From Campanula takesimana (taxonomy: Eukaryota; Streptophyta; Magnoliopsida; Asterales; Campanulaceae), in NCBI GenBank assembly GCA_026119855.1, contig JAOWBW010000868.1, positions 186,001 to 250,000 of the forward strand: DNA of 64,000 bases, read 5' to 3'. The notes beneath the pieces are model-generated. The model did no database searches and was not told the origin of the DNA. It saw only the letters and a list, made by a program, of their open reading frames with translations. A program made the translations under genes and the position numbers. The number at the start of each line of letters is the position of its first letter. Within the stretch, counting starts at the first letter, position 1. Below, in pieces: positions 1 to 10,380 of the stretch.

Positions 1-107
1 TTATAATAAACAAGTGTAATATATTTTATTATTCACTTTTATACTTTCAATTCTAAATTCTAAGTGTTGTAATTATACAGTGCACCACTCTCCCGCATTC
101 ATAATAG

Positions 108-210
108 AGGTGGTCTCCCATGAGAACAATGGGATCCGTCTCATGCATGAGACGGGTCGCCCCATGACCCATGGGCCGAACCCGCCACGTGGCAACCCAC
201 CATTGGCCGG

Positions 211-241
<31 letters not shown>

Positions 242-915
242 TTTTTATATTTTTTTTTCCGGCTTTTCAGTGGTTTAGCAAAAAATAATAGTTACCATCT
301 CTTAAAGTAACATTGTTCATAAGTAAACGTAATACTTGTTTTAAAAAAAAAAGCTCGTTTTTACCCATTTGAAAAGTAATAACTTATGTATATGAATGTA
401 ATAGTAAGTTTATTCAAGTAAATGTAACACTTTGATTGACGAAATTGTAACAGATTTCTATAGATAATGTAATACTTTTACATGTATCATGATAAATTTG
501 ACCCCATTGTAACTTATTGTTTGAAAACATATAGATATCTATACATATGTATTACAATTATGTACAAATACTATTACATATAAATAACACGTTTGTTACA
601 TTTTAGTTATAATAAGTATTACTTTTGGCAAACGAAGAAAACATAGGAATAACACTATTACTTTAAGAGATGGTAACTATTACTTTAAGAGATGGTAACT
701 ATTACTTTTCACAAACCGAAAAAAAACCAAAAATAAAAATATAAAAAAAATTAAAAAAAAAACAAATTTTTTTTTGGGCCAATGAGGGGCTGCCACGTGG
801 CAGGATCCCCCCATGGGTCCTGGAGCAGGATTGTGGGTCGGGTAATGGGTCAAAAAAATGACCCGTCTCACCCATGAGACGGGTTGGAGTGTTCTCACAC
901 AAGTTTTTGTCTTAA
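108..915. mobile_element. MITE-like element with long terminal inverted repeats
   Basis: The left arm (about 122-305) reappears inverted at about 656-895. Shared words in order are a GAGACGGGT dyad, GACCCATGGG, GCCACGTGGCA, a poly-T tract and GTTACCATCTCTTAAAGTAA. There is no coding capacity. A 9-bp candidate target duplication (TCATAATAG at 99-107, TAATAATAG at 916-924, one mismatch) suggests a Mutator-type derivative, but the outermost 10-15 bases of the arms do not pair well. The exact ends and superfamily are therefore inferred. Confidence 0.55.
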
Positions 916-941
916 TAATAATAGTCATATTGCATATAAAA

Positions 942-1176
942 ATACTCTCTATTTCGGAATAAATGTCTTTTGGACGTTGTTACGAATGCACTTTGAGCAA
1001 TAAATTTCTGTTAATTTAATTATCCTACTAAAATTGTAAAACTTGTTATTGATATAAAAATATAAATACTAATAATAACAACTTTTAAATTTTCATTAGA
1101 ATGATTACATCAACTTAAAATTATTGCTAAAAACGTCTAAAAAATGGCGACATTTATTTTGAGACAGAAATAGTAT
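942..1176. mobile_element. Stowaway-like MITE
   Basis: The ends are inverted copies: ATACTCTCTATTTCGGAATA at the left, and the complement of TATTTTGAGACAGAAATAGTAT at the right. The interior is AT-rich and non-coding. The CTCTCT/CTCCCT-type terminus is shared with the copies at 1819-2009 and 3662-10235. No ORF is supported. Confidence 0.5.
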
Positions 1177-1207
1177 ATTAATGACCTGTTTTCCTTATCA
1201 TCTCAGT

Positions 1208-1336
1208 ATTACTCTCTTAGTTGGCTTTTATCCTCCTTGTACCCACAATTTCTCAAATTTAGAAAGTTTAATAATATTACAAACGATTTTAAAAAGACAA
1301 TTTTGGAAATGCCACCATTAATTACCGAGAGAGTAT
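1208..1336. mobile_element. Short MITE-like inverted-repeat element
   Basis: TATTACTCTCTTAG at the left and the inverse of TTACCGAGAGAGTAT at the right form a short terminal inverted repeat around an AT-rich core. It resembles its neighbours at 942 and 1819. The arms are short, so the assignment is tentative. Confidence 0.35.
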
Positions 1337-1818
1337 GAATTATTTTAGGAAAAAAAAACATTTAAAGACAATTCTTTCAAAAGAAAATACTTCCTCTCTG
1401 TCTAAAAATAAATATTAAATTTTTATTTTAAATTTTGCTTTTGATCAAGTGTAATTTTAAACATATTTTTTTGATGAAGAATGTAGCATTAGAAACAAAA
1501 TTTTCAATAATAGGCCATTCATTTTAGAATATACTATGAAGTAATTAGTTTTGAAATGAATAATATTAAATTTTAATCACGAGAGATTTTGGCGTGATAA
1601 TAGATTATTGATTTTGATTTTACCCTAATTTCACCCTCATGTCTTAACGCAGCAAAACACATGTCCTGAAAGACAGACTTCGTTTATCACGGCCTCAAAT
1701 CTCAATCATAATTTTTATTTCTCTCGAAAACGCTACAACATTTTTTATTTTTTGAAAAAAAAAAAATAGCCAACAGTTGAAATATTACTCTAGTTAGCAA
1801 ATTGCTGGACTGTCCTAA
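1337..1818. other. AT-rich non-coding stretch
   Basis: No gene or clean repeat is recognised. One CTCCCT-like fragment near 1390 (CTTCCTCTCTGTCTAAAAAT) looks like an eroded MITE end. Confidence 0.4.
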
Positions 1819-2009
1819 ATACTCCCTTTGTCGTAATTAAAAATACTCTTTTGTTTTAAATTCCTAGCTCCGCCACCGTTGTTGATGGTTTATTTATTAC
1901 AAGTTTTACATTTTCATTAATATAATTAAGTCAATTTAAAATTATGGCTCAATTTTTTTTCGTAATAACGACAAAAATGTGAAAATCATTTTGGGATGAA
2001 GGGAGTATT
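1819..2009. mobile_element. Stowaway-like MITE
   Basis: It begins AATACTCCCTTTGTCGTAAT and ends with the inverse, TTTTGGGATGAAGGGAGTATT, giving arms of about 20 bp. The core is AT-rich and non-coding. It belongs to the same loose CTCCCT family as 942-1176. Confidence 0.55.
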
Positions 2010-2539
2010 CTATTTTGGATAAATATACTCTCTATATCTCAAACAATTTGTCTCATTTTGACTTTTTTTCTAGACATGAAAGAGTACTAATGAAAGAGTA
2101 TTAATGAGACATATTTTTGGGTAAAGAGATCATCTTTTGTAATTTAATCGAGAGTATTAATGAGACACATTATTGGGTAAAAGGAGCATCTTTAGTAGTC
2201 GGAGAGAGGAGAATAAAGGAAAATCGGCTCTATTGAAAATAATAATGATATGCATAGTGAAAATTCATAGCAAAACTATGTAATCAGCTGAATTGCAATA
2301 ATTTTTTTTGGCTCCACTGATAGAGCGGATTACAATAATTTTTTGTGGACCGCACTGATAAAAAAACACATCCAACGGATTATAGAGTTTCACTATGGTA
2401 TGCGTTTTCGCTATGTGTATCATTGTCCTACTACTGAAAAACGCATTTTTTTTACTGATGGATATATAAGGAAATTGAAGTAAAAATAAGTAGTAGAAAT
2501 TGAATTGATATAGAAAATGGAGAAGAAGGAATTACTTAC
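2010..2539 (-). other. Presumed start of intron 1 of the LPR-like gene
   Basis: This follows, on the minus strand, the GTAAGT donor at 2539. It contains a CTCTCTATATCTC MITE fragment from about 2026 and no recognisable downstream exon. If the gene is intact, its next exon lies left of position 1, so intron 1 exceeds 2.5 kb and holds the MITEs at 108-2009. A truncated gene is the alternative. Confidence 0.35.
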
Positions 2540-2758
2540 CCATTTCTTGTGGAACATGCCAATTTTGAGAGATTTGGAAACAGGACGTCCATTAAAAACA
2601 TCGAAGCCATGGATTCTTGGCATATCAGGAAGCTCATCAACAAACTTTTGCAGTTGGGTCGGGCTAATAAGCCTGTCTAATTTTCCCCAAGTTTCTAAAA
2701 ACAGTACCCCCAAAACAACCAAGGATACAAGATATTGGTGCATAAATCTCCTACCCAT
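2540..2758 (-). CDS. LPR1: LPR1/LPR2-like multicopper oxidase, first exon
   Basis: This 73-codon exon starts at the ATG at 2758 and ends exactly at a consensus donor (TGG|GTAAGT, boundary 2540/2539) in phase 0. Residues 8-24 form a hydrophobic signal peptide. The mature N-terminus carries FVDELPDMP, a GFDV segment and SKSLKIGMFHKKW, which match the N-terminal segment of plant LPR1/LPR2 multicopper oxidases as I know them. Those are secreted or ER-associated ferroxidases acting in root response to low phosphate. The copper-binding His clusters would be in later exons, none of which is visible to the left. A TATA box at 2927-2934 and a GA-rich leader support a real promoter. The family call is fairly sure. 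The paralogue, and whether the gene is intact, are unknown. Confidence 0.72.
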
Positions 2759-2810
2759 TCTGCCCGTTTCTGCTTGCATGCAAGAAACACAAACAACTGT
2801 GTGTGTGAGT

Positions 2811-2836
2811 GAGAGAGAGAGAGAGAGAGAGAGAGA
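2811..2836. repeat. (GA)13 microsatellite in the putative 5' UTR
   Basis: This is an uninterrupted GA run (TC on the coding strand) between the TATA box and the start codon of the LPR-like exon. CT-rich leaders of this kind are common in plant genes. Confidence 0.9.
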
Positions 2837-2926
2837 AACAGCTTTTAGAGTGATGCCAATTCACATTCACATGAGAGAAGAAGTAGAAGAGGTGAATTAG
2901 AAGAGGGTAAGTGGGGTAGGTGTGTC

Positions 2927-2934
2927 TTATATAG
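2927..2934 (-). promoter_or_regulatory. TATA box of the LPR-like gene
   Basis: CTATATAA reads on the minus strand about 170 bp upstream of the ATG at 2758. This would give a 5' UTR of about 140 bp. Confidence 0.6.
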
Positions 2935-2940
2935 AGCCAA

Positions 2941-3661
2941 AAGAGTATTAAGTATTACTATTTGTTACCCCCAATACTCCCTCTCGGTCAAACAAAAGTC
3001 TACTTAATCGGTCAAACAGAGGGGTGTTATTAGTTTAATTTGACCTTATATTAGTAGTATTTTATGTCCAAAATAAACAATTATTACTAAATATTCAAAT
3101 ATTCTATTATATATATATAATCCCCAGTCTCCCAATAAGCGACACAACCAGTGTTGCACGATTCGTAGTTCTTTCGATTTGATTCGCGATTCGCTCAACC
3201 CATAGAATTCGATACGTTGAGTACTACAATTATTAGGATTCGCAAGTGTATTACAATTATTTGATTTTTGGAAATGATTGGTTTGTGGGAATAGTATTTG
3301 ACAAACATGTATTTGTAGTGAGGACTGAGGGTTAGCAGCTACTTGATATAACGTTGTGGCTTTTCAGATTTCTAGAGTTGTTTGAAGTTATCCTTGGAAA
3401 CCTATCACTAGTTAATGTACAATATTTATTTATTGCAACAATGACTTTTCATATTTAAAGGGCATTAATTGTGAATTCAAAGAGATTTTACAAAGTATCG
3501 GAACACGAATCGATAGGCCATTCATTCAATGCCATGAGGAGTGAATCCCGCAACCATGGACACAATATATAATTAGTCTTGCACAAAAATTAAAGAGATT
3601 ACAACAACAACTACAAGAGGAAATTTATGCCTTTATCATGAGACGGATAGAGTATTTTTAT
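2941..3661. other. Upstream intergenic stretch, no gene seen
   Basis: AT-rich. A CTCCCTCTCGGTCAAACA fragment at about 2973 resembles the MITE ends. No coding or RNA gene is supported. Confidence 0.4.
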
Positions 3662-3800
3662 TACTCCCTCAATCCTATATATATTGTTCACATTTAAATT
3701 TTCGTCGAAACATGTAAACAAATATATATGTCAATCTAATAATCCTAATGAAATTCTAAACATTGTTATTGATAAATATTTTAGTGATTTTATCATTAAC
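3662..3800. mobile_element. Stowaway-like MITE, left half
   Basis: It starts TACTCCCTCAATCCTATATA and stops abruptly at the Athila-like LTR. The right half resumes at 10120. The outer ends (ATATTGTTCACATTTAAATTT here, its inverse near 10187-10220) form the terminal inverted repeat, so a MITE was present before the retrotransposon landed. Confidence 0.7.
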
Positions 3801-5375
3801 TGATAGGCTAAATCGCACACCTACAAATTAAACCTAGACTAGGTTCTAAAAATATGTAGCTAGGGAAAGTCCAGAATCGATCCACGAAGAACAGTTATTT
3901 ATTTACGTAATTGTCACTTGACAAGATTGGGGGAAAGGATTAATTATTAAATCCTAAAACAAGAATTAAACTAAATTATGAGGAAATCAATAATTAAGAA
4001 ACACTTTAGATTTGATTCCGTCCCCACCTACTTATTCAATTATCATTGATATCTCTTTTCACTTTTTACCCTATTCACCTGATCACGAGATTTATTTCAA
4101 TCTCTGTTTCTTCTTTCAGAATAGTTACTAGCAGTGGCACACTCACTAGAAACCCTAATTAATAAATTAATCTAACTGGCATAGTCTAGATCTCAATATT
4201 AATTGATTCAAGATTTAAGAAACTAAGATCAAGAATGTGTTCTATGATTATTTCACACAGATAATCATCTAATTTTATCCACTTCACAATTTACCATTGC
4301 ACATGCATAAACTTTGAAAATGCTACTTATGAATTTCTACACTGGCACAGTCATAAAAAATTCTAGTAGAAATCAATCACAAGGATAAATAGGGTGATCA
4401 AATCTATAAACCCTAGCAATCAATTTAGATTCAAGAACAAGTAAAATTATGAATAGGAATTAAATGATGAAAAGAAAAATACCTCAAATTGATAAAAAGG
4501 GGTTCATGAAATCAAACCCAAAGCTTGGATTTAGTTCCTCATCCAAAGCTTTTCCATGGAAAAAGAAAGAAAACCCTAGATCTAAAATTAATGTTGAAAT
4601 CTCCCCTTAAAAACAATAAAAACCTAGTTTTTATACCTAAGACAAGTCCTAAAACAATAAGGAAAGAAAAGAAATAAAAGAAAATAGAAAATAATGAAAA
4701 TCTGCTGAAAAGGACCCCACACACGCCTACACGCGCTAGCCACTCTCACCCAGGAAGCTTCACGCGCCATTCGTGTTGTCCACTCGCCCGCCTTAGCTGA
4801 AAACACGCCTAGAACATGCTCTTCCGATCCGCCCGACTCGTGATGATCCGCCTCACTCGTGATCACGCCTGCTCCACACGTGCAGTAAGCCGGTTGCAAT
4901 CCTTCTAAAGACGCGTCTGATACCCGCGCTTTTTCCTCCGTTTCTAGGCCAAGTGGGCCACTTGGTGTGAACTGAGTCTTGCTGTCTTGGGCTTCGTGTT
5001 GGTTCTTCCTTCCATTGTTTGGGCTCTAGTGGATGGAACTGCAGCTTGTGTTGGGCCGGCTGGGCCACTTTCTTCAACTTGGGCTGCATGGATTGAATAG
5101 ACCATCTCTTCTTGTCTTCATTTTTCCAACCCACACTTTAATCCATTTATTTCCTCCGTCCCGATTGATTTTCTTTTATATTTTGGGATCTCTTTTAACT
5201 CATAAGTAAATTACATCGGGTAAAAATATAAAAACAATAAAATGCTCCAATTACAATAAATCCCCACAATTACATATTTGACCCAAAATACATAAAAATC
5301 AGTCTAAATACATCAAGATAATTAATTTAAGCTCATAGAAAACTAGGAATAAAGTGTATAAAACCCGCCACATCA
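3801..5375 (-). repeat. 3' LTR of the Athila-like element
   Basis: 1575 bp, near-identical to 8508-10119. On the minus strand a TATAAAAA box lies at 4628-4636. A CG-rich segment with short dyads (4722-4905: CACGCGCTAG, CTCGCCCGCC, CGTGATCACG) lies upstream of it in U3. Confidence 0.92.
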
Positions 5376-5391
5376 AATTCCCCCACGCTTA
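5376..5391 (-). other. Polypurine tract
   Basis: GCGTGGGGGAATTTGA reads on the minus strand directly against the 3' LTR start (TGATGTGG). This is the expected plus-strand priming site. Confidence 0.8.
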
Positions 5392-6194
5392 GACTGTTAC
5401 TCGTCCCTGAGTAAAATCCTAACTCCCCTCTAAACACTGGTCTATATAGCGTAGCATGGAGAAAAATGACTCCTAGTCTCCTCTAAACCACCAATCAAAA
5501 ATCAATAAATAAAATCGAAGTGTAGAAACTACGTCTCCTTATAACTCCTCAAAGAAATAATAAAATTGACATTAGCTTGATACCAACACCATAATAAACG
5601 GTATCCAAACTAAATGTCCACTCAAAAGCCAAGGGGAACTAAAAATGTCCTAATTTTTCCCCCACGCTTATCTCACACTACAACCTCCCTCATAAAACAA
5701 AGTTTTTGTATGATTAATAATTATGCATAAAACTTACCTCGTAACAAAACACCAACACCCCCTTATGTCTCCAGAAAAGAACGAGGATTTCTAACCTAAA
5801 CTTCACTATCCGAACCTCCTACTCCAATAGTGTATAACCTACCCAAAAACTCCAAACCCCCCTTATGTCTTCTCTCCGGTGGATTTAAGATATTTTATTA
5901 CTCAAATCTCACCTTTTGCCTAAGTGCCCTTTCGGGTTTTCACTTAGCCTCTCTATTTTTTATTTTATTTTATTTTTATTTTATTCTTCTTCTTTTTTTT
6001 TTTTTTGAAATAAAACTATCTAGAAATAAAAATGCATAATATACAACTACAAATCCTTCCCCACATGCTTAAACTACACAGTGTCCTCAGTGTGTAAAAG
6101 TGAATAAAAATAAGGACAGTTTAAACGTAAGGGAATAAATGGTATCTCATTAGTGCACACTCCACCCCGTTTGAGCTCGAATCGTCTGCATAAA
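5392..6194 (-). other. 3' non-coding region of the Athila-like element
   Basis: This lies between the protease stop and the PPT. It holds TTTTA-rich low-complexity DNA around 5950-6005 and a CCCTTTCGGGTTTTC word at 5927. No pol domain is seen. Confidence 0.6.
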
Positions 6195-8287
6195 TCATTT
6201 CTTCTTTTTGTTCATCGTGCTCAAACCTTCATGATTCTCAATCTCCTTCAAACCACTAGCCATCATCACTTCTTCCTCACCTCCAAATGCATGCTTTCGG
6301 TGCTCAAGAAGATTCTTCACCTTTCTTGGTCCATGTTTTACTGCCGGTATTTTGAAATCATCATCCCTACTACAAACCTTGGACACATCCTCTACCTTTG
6401 GCTCAACTACACCCATGAAACATAAACCACGAACATTCTCATGGTCATTCTTGGAGTCAAAAATATTGAACTCCATTAAATCCCCATCAAACTCCATAGT
6501 CAATGAACCATTCGACACATCTAGCTTAGTATGAGCTGTAGACATAAATGGCCTTCCCAATAGAATGGGAGCCTTAGGATCCGTGTCCATCTCCAAAACA
6601 TAAAAATCCGTAGGAAATATGAACTTACCAACCCGGACAAGTACATCCTCAACCTTTCCCTTAGGGTATGTATTCGACCTATCTGCTAACTGAATAACCA
6701 CCCTAGTATCCTGTAGAGGCCCCAACTTGAGTTTTTCAAACAATGCATAGGGCATGACATTGATTGAAGCACCCAAGTCAAGCATCGCCATACGCTCAGA
6801 TTCATCACCCAAAGACACAGGAATCACAAACATACCTAGATCACTGCACTTCTTGGGCATCTTCTTATGATAGACTACAGACACATGCTCTTTCATCTTC
6901 ACCTTTTTCTGACTTCTCGCTTTCTGATCCCTCTTCAATGTACACAACTCCTTCAAGAATTTAGCATATCTCGGGACAGTCTGCAACAAGTCTAAAAATG
7001 GGATGTTTACCTCTAGCCTCTTGAAAGTGTCAAAGATAGCCTTGTCAAGCTCATGTTCTCGCGATCTTTTCAATGCCTCAGGAAATGGAACATCCGGTTC
7101 AAAAATTGTGGGCTCTGGTGTAGCTTTCTGCTCCTCCTCCGGGGTTTTCTCAGTAGGCACAACCTCCTCAACCTCAATCACTGGATCCTCTGGTACAACT
7201 TCCTTCCCAATCTCCTTACCACTGCGCAAAGTCATGGCACATGCACTCTGCTTAGGGTTCGGTTCTGTTCTAGAATATACCTTCTCTGCCTCTCTAGTCT
7301 CTAACCTCCCAACCGCATCAGCTATCTGACCCATTTGTCTCTCTAGATTACCGATACTCGCGTCGGTCTTTTGTTGATACTGCTGAAAATTACCATTCAT
7401 CATACTCACTGACTGTGCTAAAGAGTGAAGCATATCATCCGTAGACTGTCTCGAAGGGTTACTCTGATACTGCTGCTGCTGCCCATACGGTAGTCTGTAC
7501 TAATTATACTGATTAGTCTGGTACTGCTGACTCTATGGTGGACCCATCAACAATTTTCTCATCATCACCTTAAGGTCCTCAGCATCTGTTTCAAGCTTAT
7601 TTGTCACACCACCAGTAGAATTCGCAACACTGACCTGTCTGAAACTCGACCTCCTGCCATGTGTCCGAGTGCTCTTAGCCAACTCATCAATTATCTCGTT
7701 AGCCTCCTCAGTAGTCTTGTTCAGAATACTACCTCCGCAGCAAGAATTCACCAACCGCTTATCCATGACTGTCAAACCCCCATAGAAATATACTATCAAC
7801 TGTTCATCGTCAAATCCATAATACAGGCAGCTCCTGCATAGCTTATGGAACTTGTTTAATACTCATAAAAAGTCTCATCAGCTCTCTGCTCCATGTTGCT
7901 AATGTCCCGCTTCATCACATTGATCTGATTTGGAGGAAAGAACTCATCAAGAAACACCTCCTTCATCTGCTGCCATGTTGTGATACTATTGGGTGACAAG
8001 TGATAATACCACGCACTAGCATCATCTTTCAGAGTGAAAGAAAATGCTCTTAATAAAAGGTGCTCAATGGGAACTGCAACCGGCTTCATACTCTGAAAAA
8101 TTTGCACAAACTGGGCTATGTGCTGATTCGGGTTCTCTCCGGGCATTCCAGTGAAACGCGATAAGTGGCTCAACAAACTCGACTTTAACTCAAATGTGAC
8201 CCCATCAGGCAGAGTAGGGAATGAAACGGCATGTGGTTGCTCGTTCCAGTTCGGGGTAGTCGTCTGTCTCAATGTCTGGGCTGCCAT
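6195..8287 (-). pseudogene. Athila-like gag-protease, disrupted
   Basis: Gag starts at the ATG at 8287. The capsid-type region (8287-7857) carries the FTGMPGENPNQHI and WYYHLSP segments and ends in ADETFYEY. A single-base frameshift at about 7856 moves the frame, which then runs to 6195 apart from TAG codons at 7533-7535 and 7500-7502, in the Gln-rich linker. The C-terminal part is a retroviral-type aspartic protease with active site LDLGASIN (Gly preceded by Leu, as is usual in Athila) and the flap-side PILLGRPFM. No zinc knuckle is obvious. The two TAGs sit in a CAG-rich stretch and probably replaced Gln codons. Nothing encoding RT or integrase follows. Confidence 0.85.
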
Positions 8288-8484
8288 TCTGTATAAAGAC
8301 TTACAAGCAACTCGTCAGTAGAACGGTTGTGGACCTTACAAGGTACCCCACTAAAGAATAAATAAAAATAAAAATTTTACAAACTGATAATAAAAATTAA
8401 ACCAACTAAACTAAAAATAAAAACAAAAATAAAAAGAAAAAATAAACTTAAAATACAATAAGAACGTAAACAAATAAACAATGT

Positions 8485-8502
8485 TCCCCGGCAACGGCGC
8501 CA
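8485..8502 (-). other. Primer-binding site (tRNA-Asp type)
   Basis: TGGCGCCGTTGCCGGGGA on the minus strand, a few bases after the 5' LTR end at 8508. This word is the usual Athila-group PBS. Confidence 0.88.
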
Positions 8503-8507
8503 AAATT

Positions 8508-10119
8508 TGATAGGCTAAATCGCACACCTACAAATTAAACCTAGACTAGGTTCTAAAAATATGTAGCTAGGAAAAGTCCAGAATCGATCCACGAAGAACG
8601 GTTATTTATTTACGTAATTGTCACTTGACAAGATTGGGGGAAAAGATTAATTATTAAATCCTAAAACAAGAATTAAACTAAATTATGAGGAAAAAAAATA
8701 ACTAAGAAACACTTTAGATTTGATTCCGTCCCCACCTAATTATTCAATTATCATTGATATCTCTTTTCGCTTTTTACCCTATTCACCTGACCACGAGATT
8801 TATTTCAATCTCTGTTTCTTCTTTCAGAATAGTTACTAGCAGTGGCACACTCACTAGAAACCCTAATTAATAAATTAATCTAGCTGGCACAGTCTAGATC
8901 TCAATATTAACTGATTCAAGATTTAAGAAACTAAGATCAAGAATGCGTTCTATGATTATTTCACACAGATAATCATCTAATTTTATCCACTCCACAATTT
9001 ACCATGGCACATGCATAAACTATGAAAATGCTACTTATGAATTTCTACACTAGCACAGTCATAAAAAATTCTAGCAGAAATCAATCAGAAGGATAAATAG
9101 GGTGATCAAATCTATAAACCCTAGCAATCAATTTAGATTCAGGAACAAGTAAAATTATGTATAGGAATTAAAAGATGAAAAGAAAAATACCTCAAATTGA
9201 TAAAAAGGGGTTCATGAAATCAAACCCAAAGCTTGGATTTAGTTCCTTATCCAAAGCTTTTTCATGGAAAAAAGAAAGAAAACCCTAGATCTAAAATTAA
9301 TGTTGAAATCTTACCTTAAAAACAATAAAAACCTAGTTTTTATACCTAAGACAAGTCCTAAAACAATAAGGAAAGAAAAGAAATAAAAGAAAATAGAAAA
9401 TAATGAAAATCTGCTGAAAAGGACCCCACACACGCCTACACGCGCTAGCCACTCTCAGCCAGGAATCTTCACGCACTATCCGTGTTGTCCACTCGCCCGC
9501 ATTAGCCGAAAACGCGCCTAGAACATGCGCTTCTTCTGATCCGCCTGTAAACTGCGCACGAGTCGTGCCTCAACACCCGACTCGTGAAGATCCGCCTTAC
9601 TCGTGATCACGCCTGCTCCACACGTGTAGTAAGCCGGCTGCAATCCTTCTTAAGACACGTCTGATACCCGCGCTTCTTCCTTCGTTTCTGGGCCAAGTGG
9701 GCCGCTGGGTGTGAACTAAGTCTTGGTGTCTTGGGCTTCCTTTTGGTTCTTCCTTCCATTGTTTGGGCTCTAGTGGATGGAACTGCAGCTTGTGTTGAGC
9801 CGGCTGGGCCACCTTCTTCAACTTGGGCTGCATGGATTGAATAGACCATCTCTTCTTGTGTTCATTTTTCCAACCCACACTTTAATCCATTTATTTCCTC
9901 CGTCCCGATTGATTTTCTTTTATATTTTGGGATCTCTTTTAACTCATAAATAAATTACATCGGGTAAAAATATAAAAAAAATAAAATGCTCCCGATTACA
10001 ATAAATCCCCACAATTACATATTTGACCCAAAATAGATAAAAATCAGTCTAAATACATCAAAATAATTATTTAAGCTCATAGAAAACTAGGAATAAAGTG
10101 TATAAAATCCGCCACATCA
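8508..10119 (-). repeat. 5' LTR of the Athila-like element
   Basis: 1612 bp. The minus-strand TATA box is at about 9337-9345 and the CG-rich U3 segment at 9424-9620. Compared with the other LTR it has an extra segment near 9533-9575 containing the dyad GCACGAGTCGTGC. Confidence 0.92.
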
Positions 10120-10235
10120 TTAACATTTTTGAAAGTTTCACTAGAATGATTAAATTGACTATAATATTTTGTCAAAGTTCACTTATTTTGACTGAAAAAT
10201 TCAAATACGAACAATATAAATGAGACGGAAAGTGT
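10120..10235. mobile_element. Stowaway-like MITE, right half
   Basis: It resumes the MITE of 3662-3800 after the duplicated TTAAC and ends in ATATAAATGAGACGGAAAG, the inverse of the left terminus. Confidence 0.65.
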
Positions 10236-10380
10236 ACTTTTTATTTCCAAGAAATAATATTTATAATCAACAAATCAAATATAATTACACTTATGACATT
10301 ATTTGTCCTTCACAAAATTGTGTAAATTTATTTCTTAAAAACATATTTTATGTAGTGGCAAAGATGATTGATATTAGGTG
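10236..10380. other. Short unassigned spacer
   Basis: AT-rich sequence between the MITE and the Tat-0 LTR. Nothing is recognised. Confidence 0.4.

Larger units (their letters stand above)
3801..10119 (-). mobile_element. Athila-like non-autonomous Ty3/Gypsy element
   Basis: The 5-bp duplication TTAAC (3796-3800 and 10120-10124) brackets LTRs of 1575 and 1612 bp with TGAT...ATCA ends. The order on the minus strand is LTR, PBS (8485-8502), gag and protease (8287-6195), PPT (5376-5391), LTR. The 3.1-kb interior has no reverse transcriptase, RNase H or integrase, so the element must have been mobilised in trans. The LTRs look a few percent apart by eye. The right LTR has an extra segment around 9533-9575. 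Confidence 0.9.

Noticed and set aside
930..2539. Second exon of the LPR-like gene
   Set aside because: No frame with multicopper oxidase motifs (His clusters) was found on the minus strand.
2517..2900. Plus-strand frame across the LPR-like exon
   Set aside because: It is the antisense shadow of the oxidase exon and runs into the GA microsatellite.
5830..6039. Hydrophobic small frame
   Set aside because: It comes from T-rich low-complexity DNA in the 3' region of the Athila-like element.
6195..8287. Plus-strand frames across the Athila-like gag
   Set aside because: Shadows of the minus-strand gag-protease, which has clear domain motifs.
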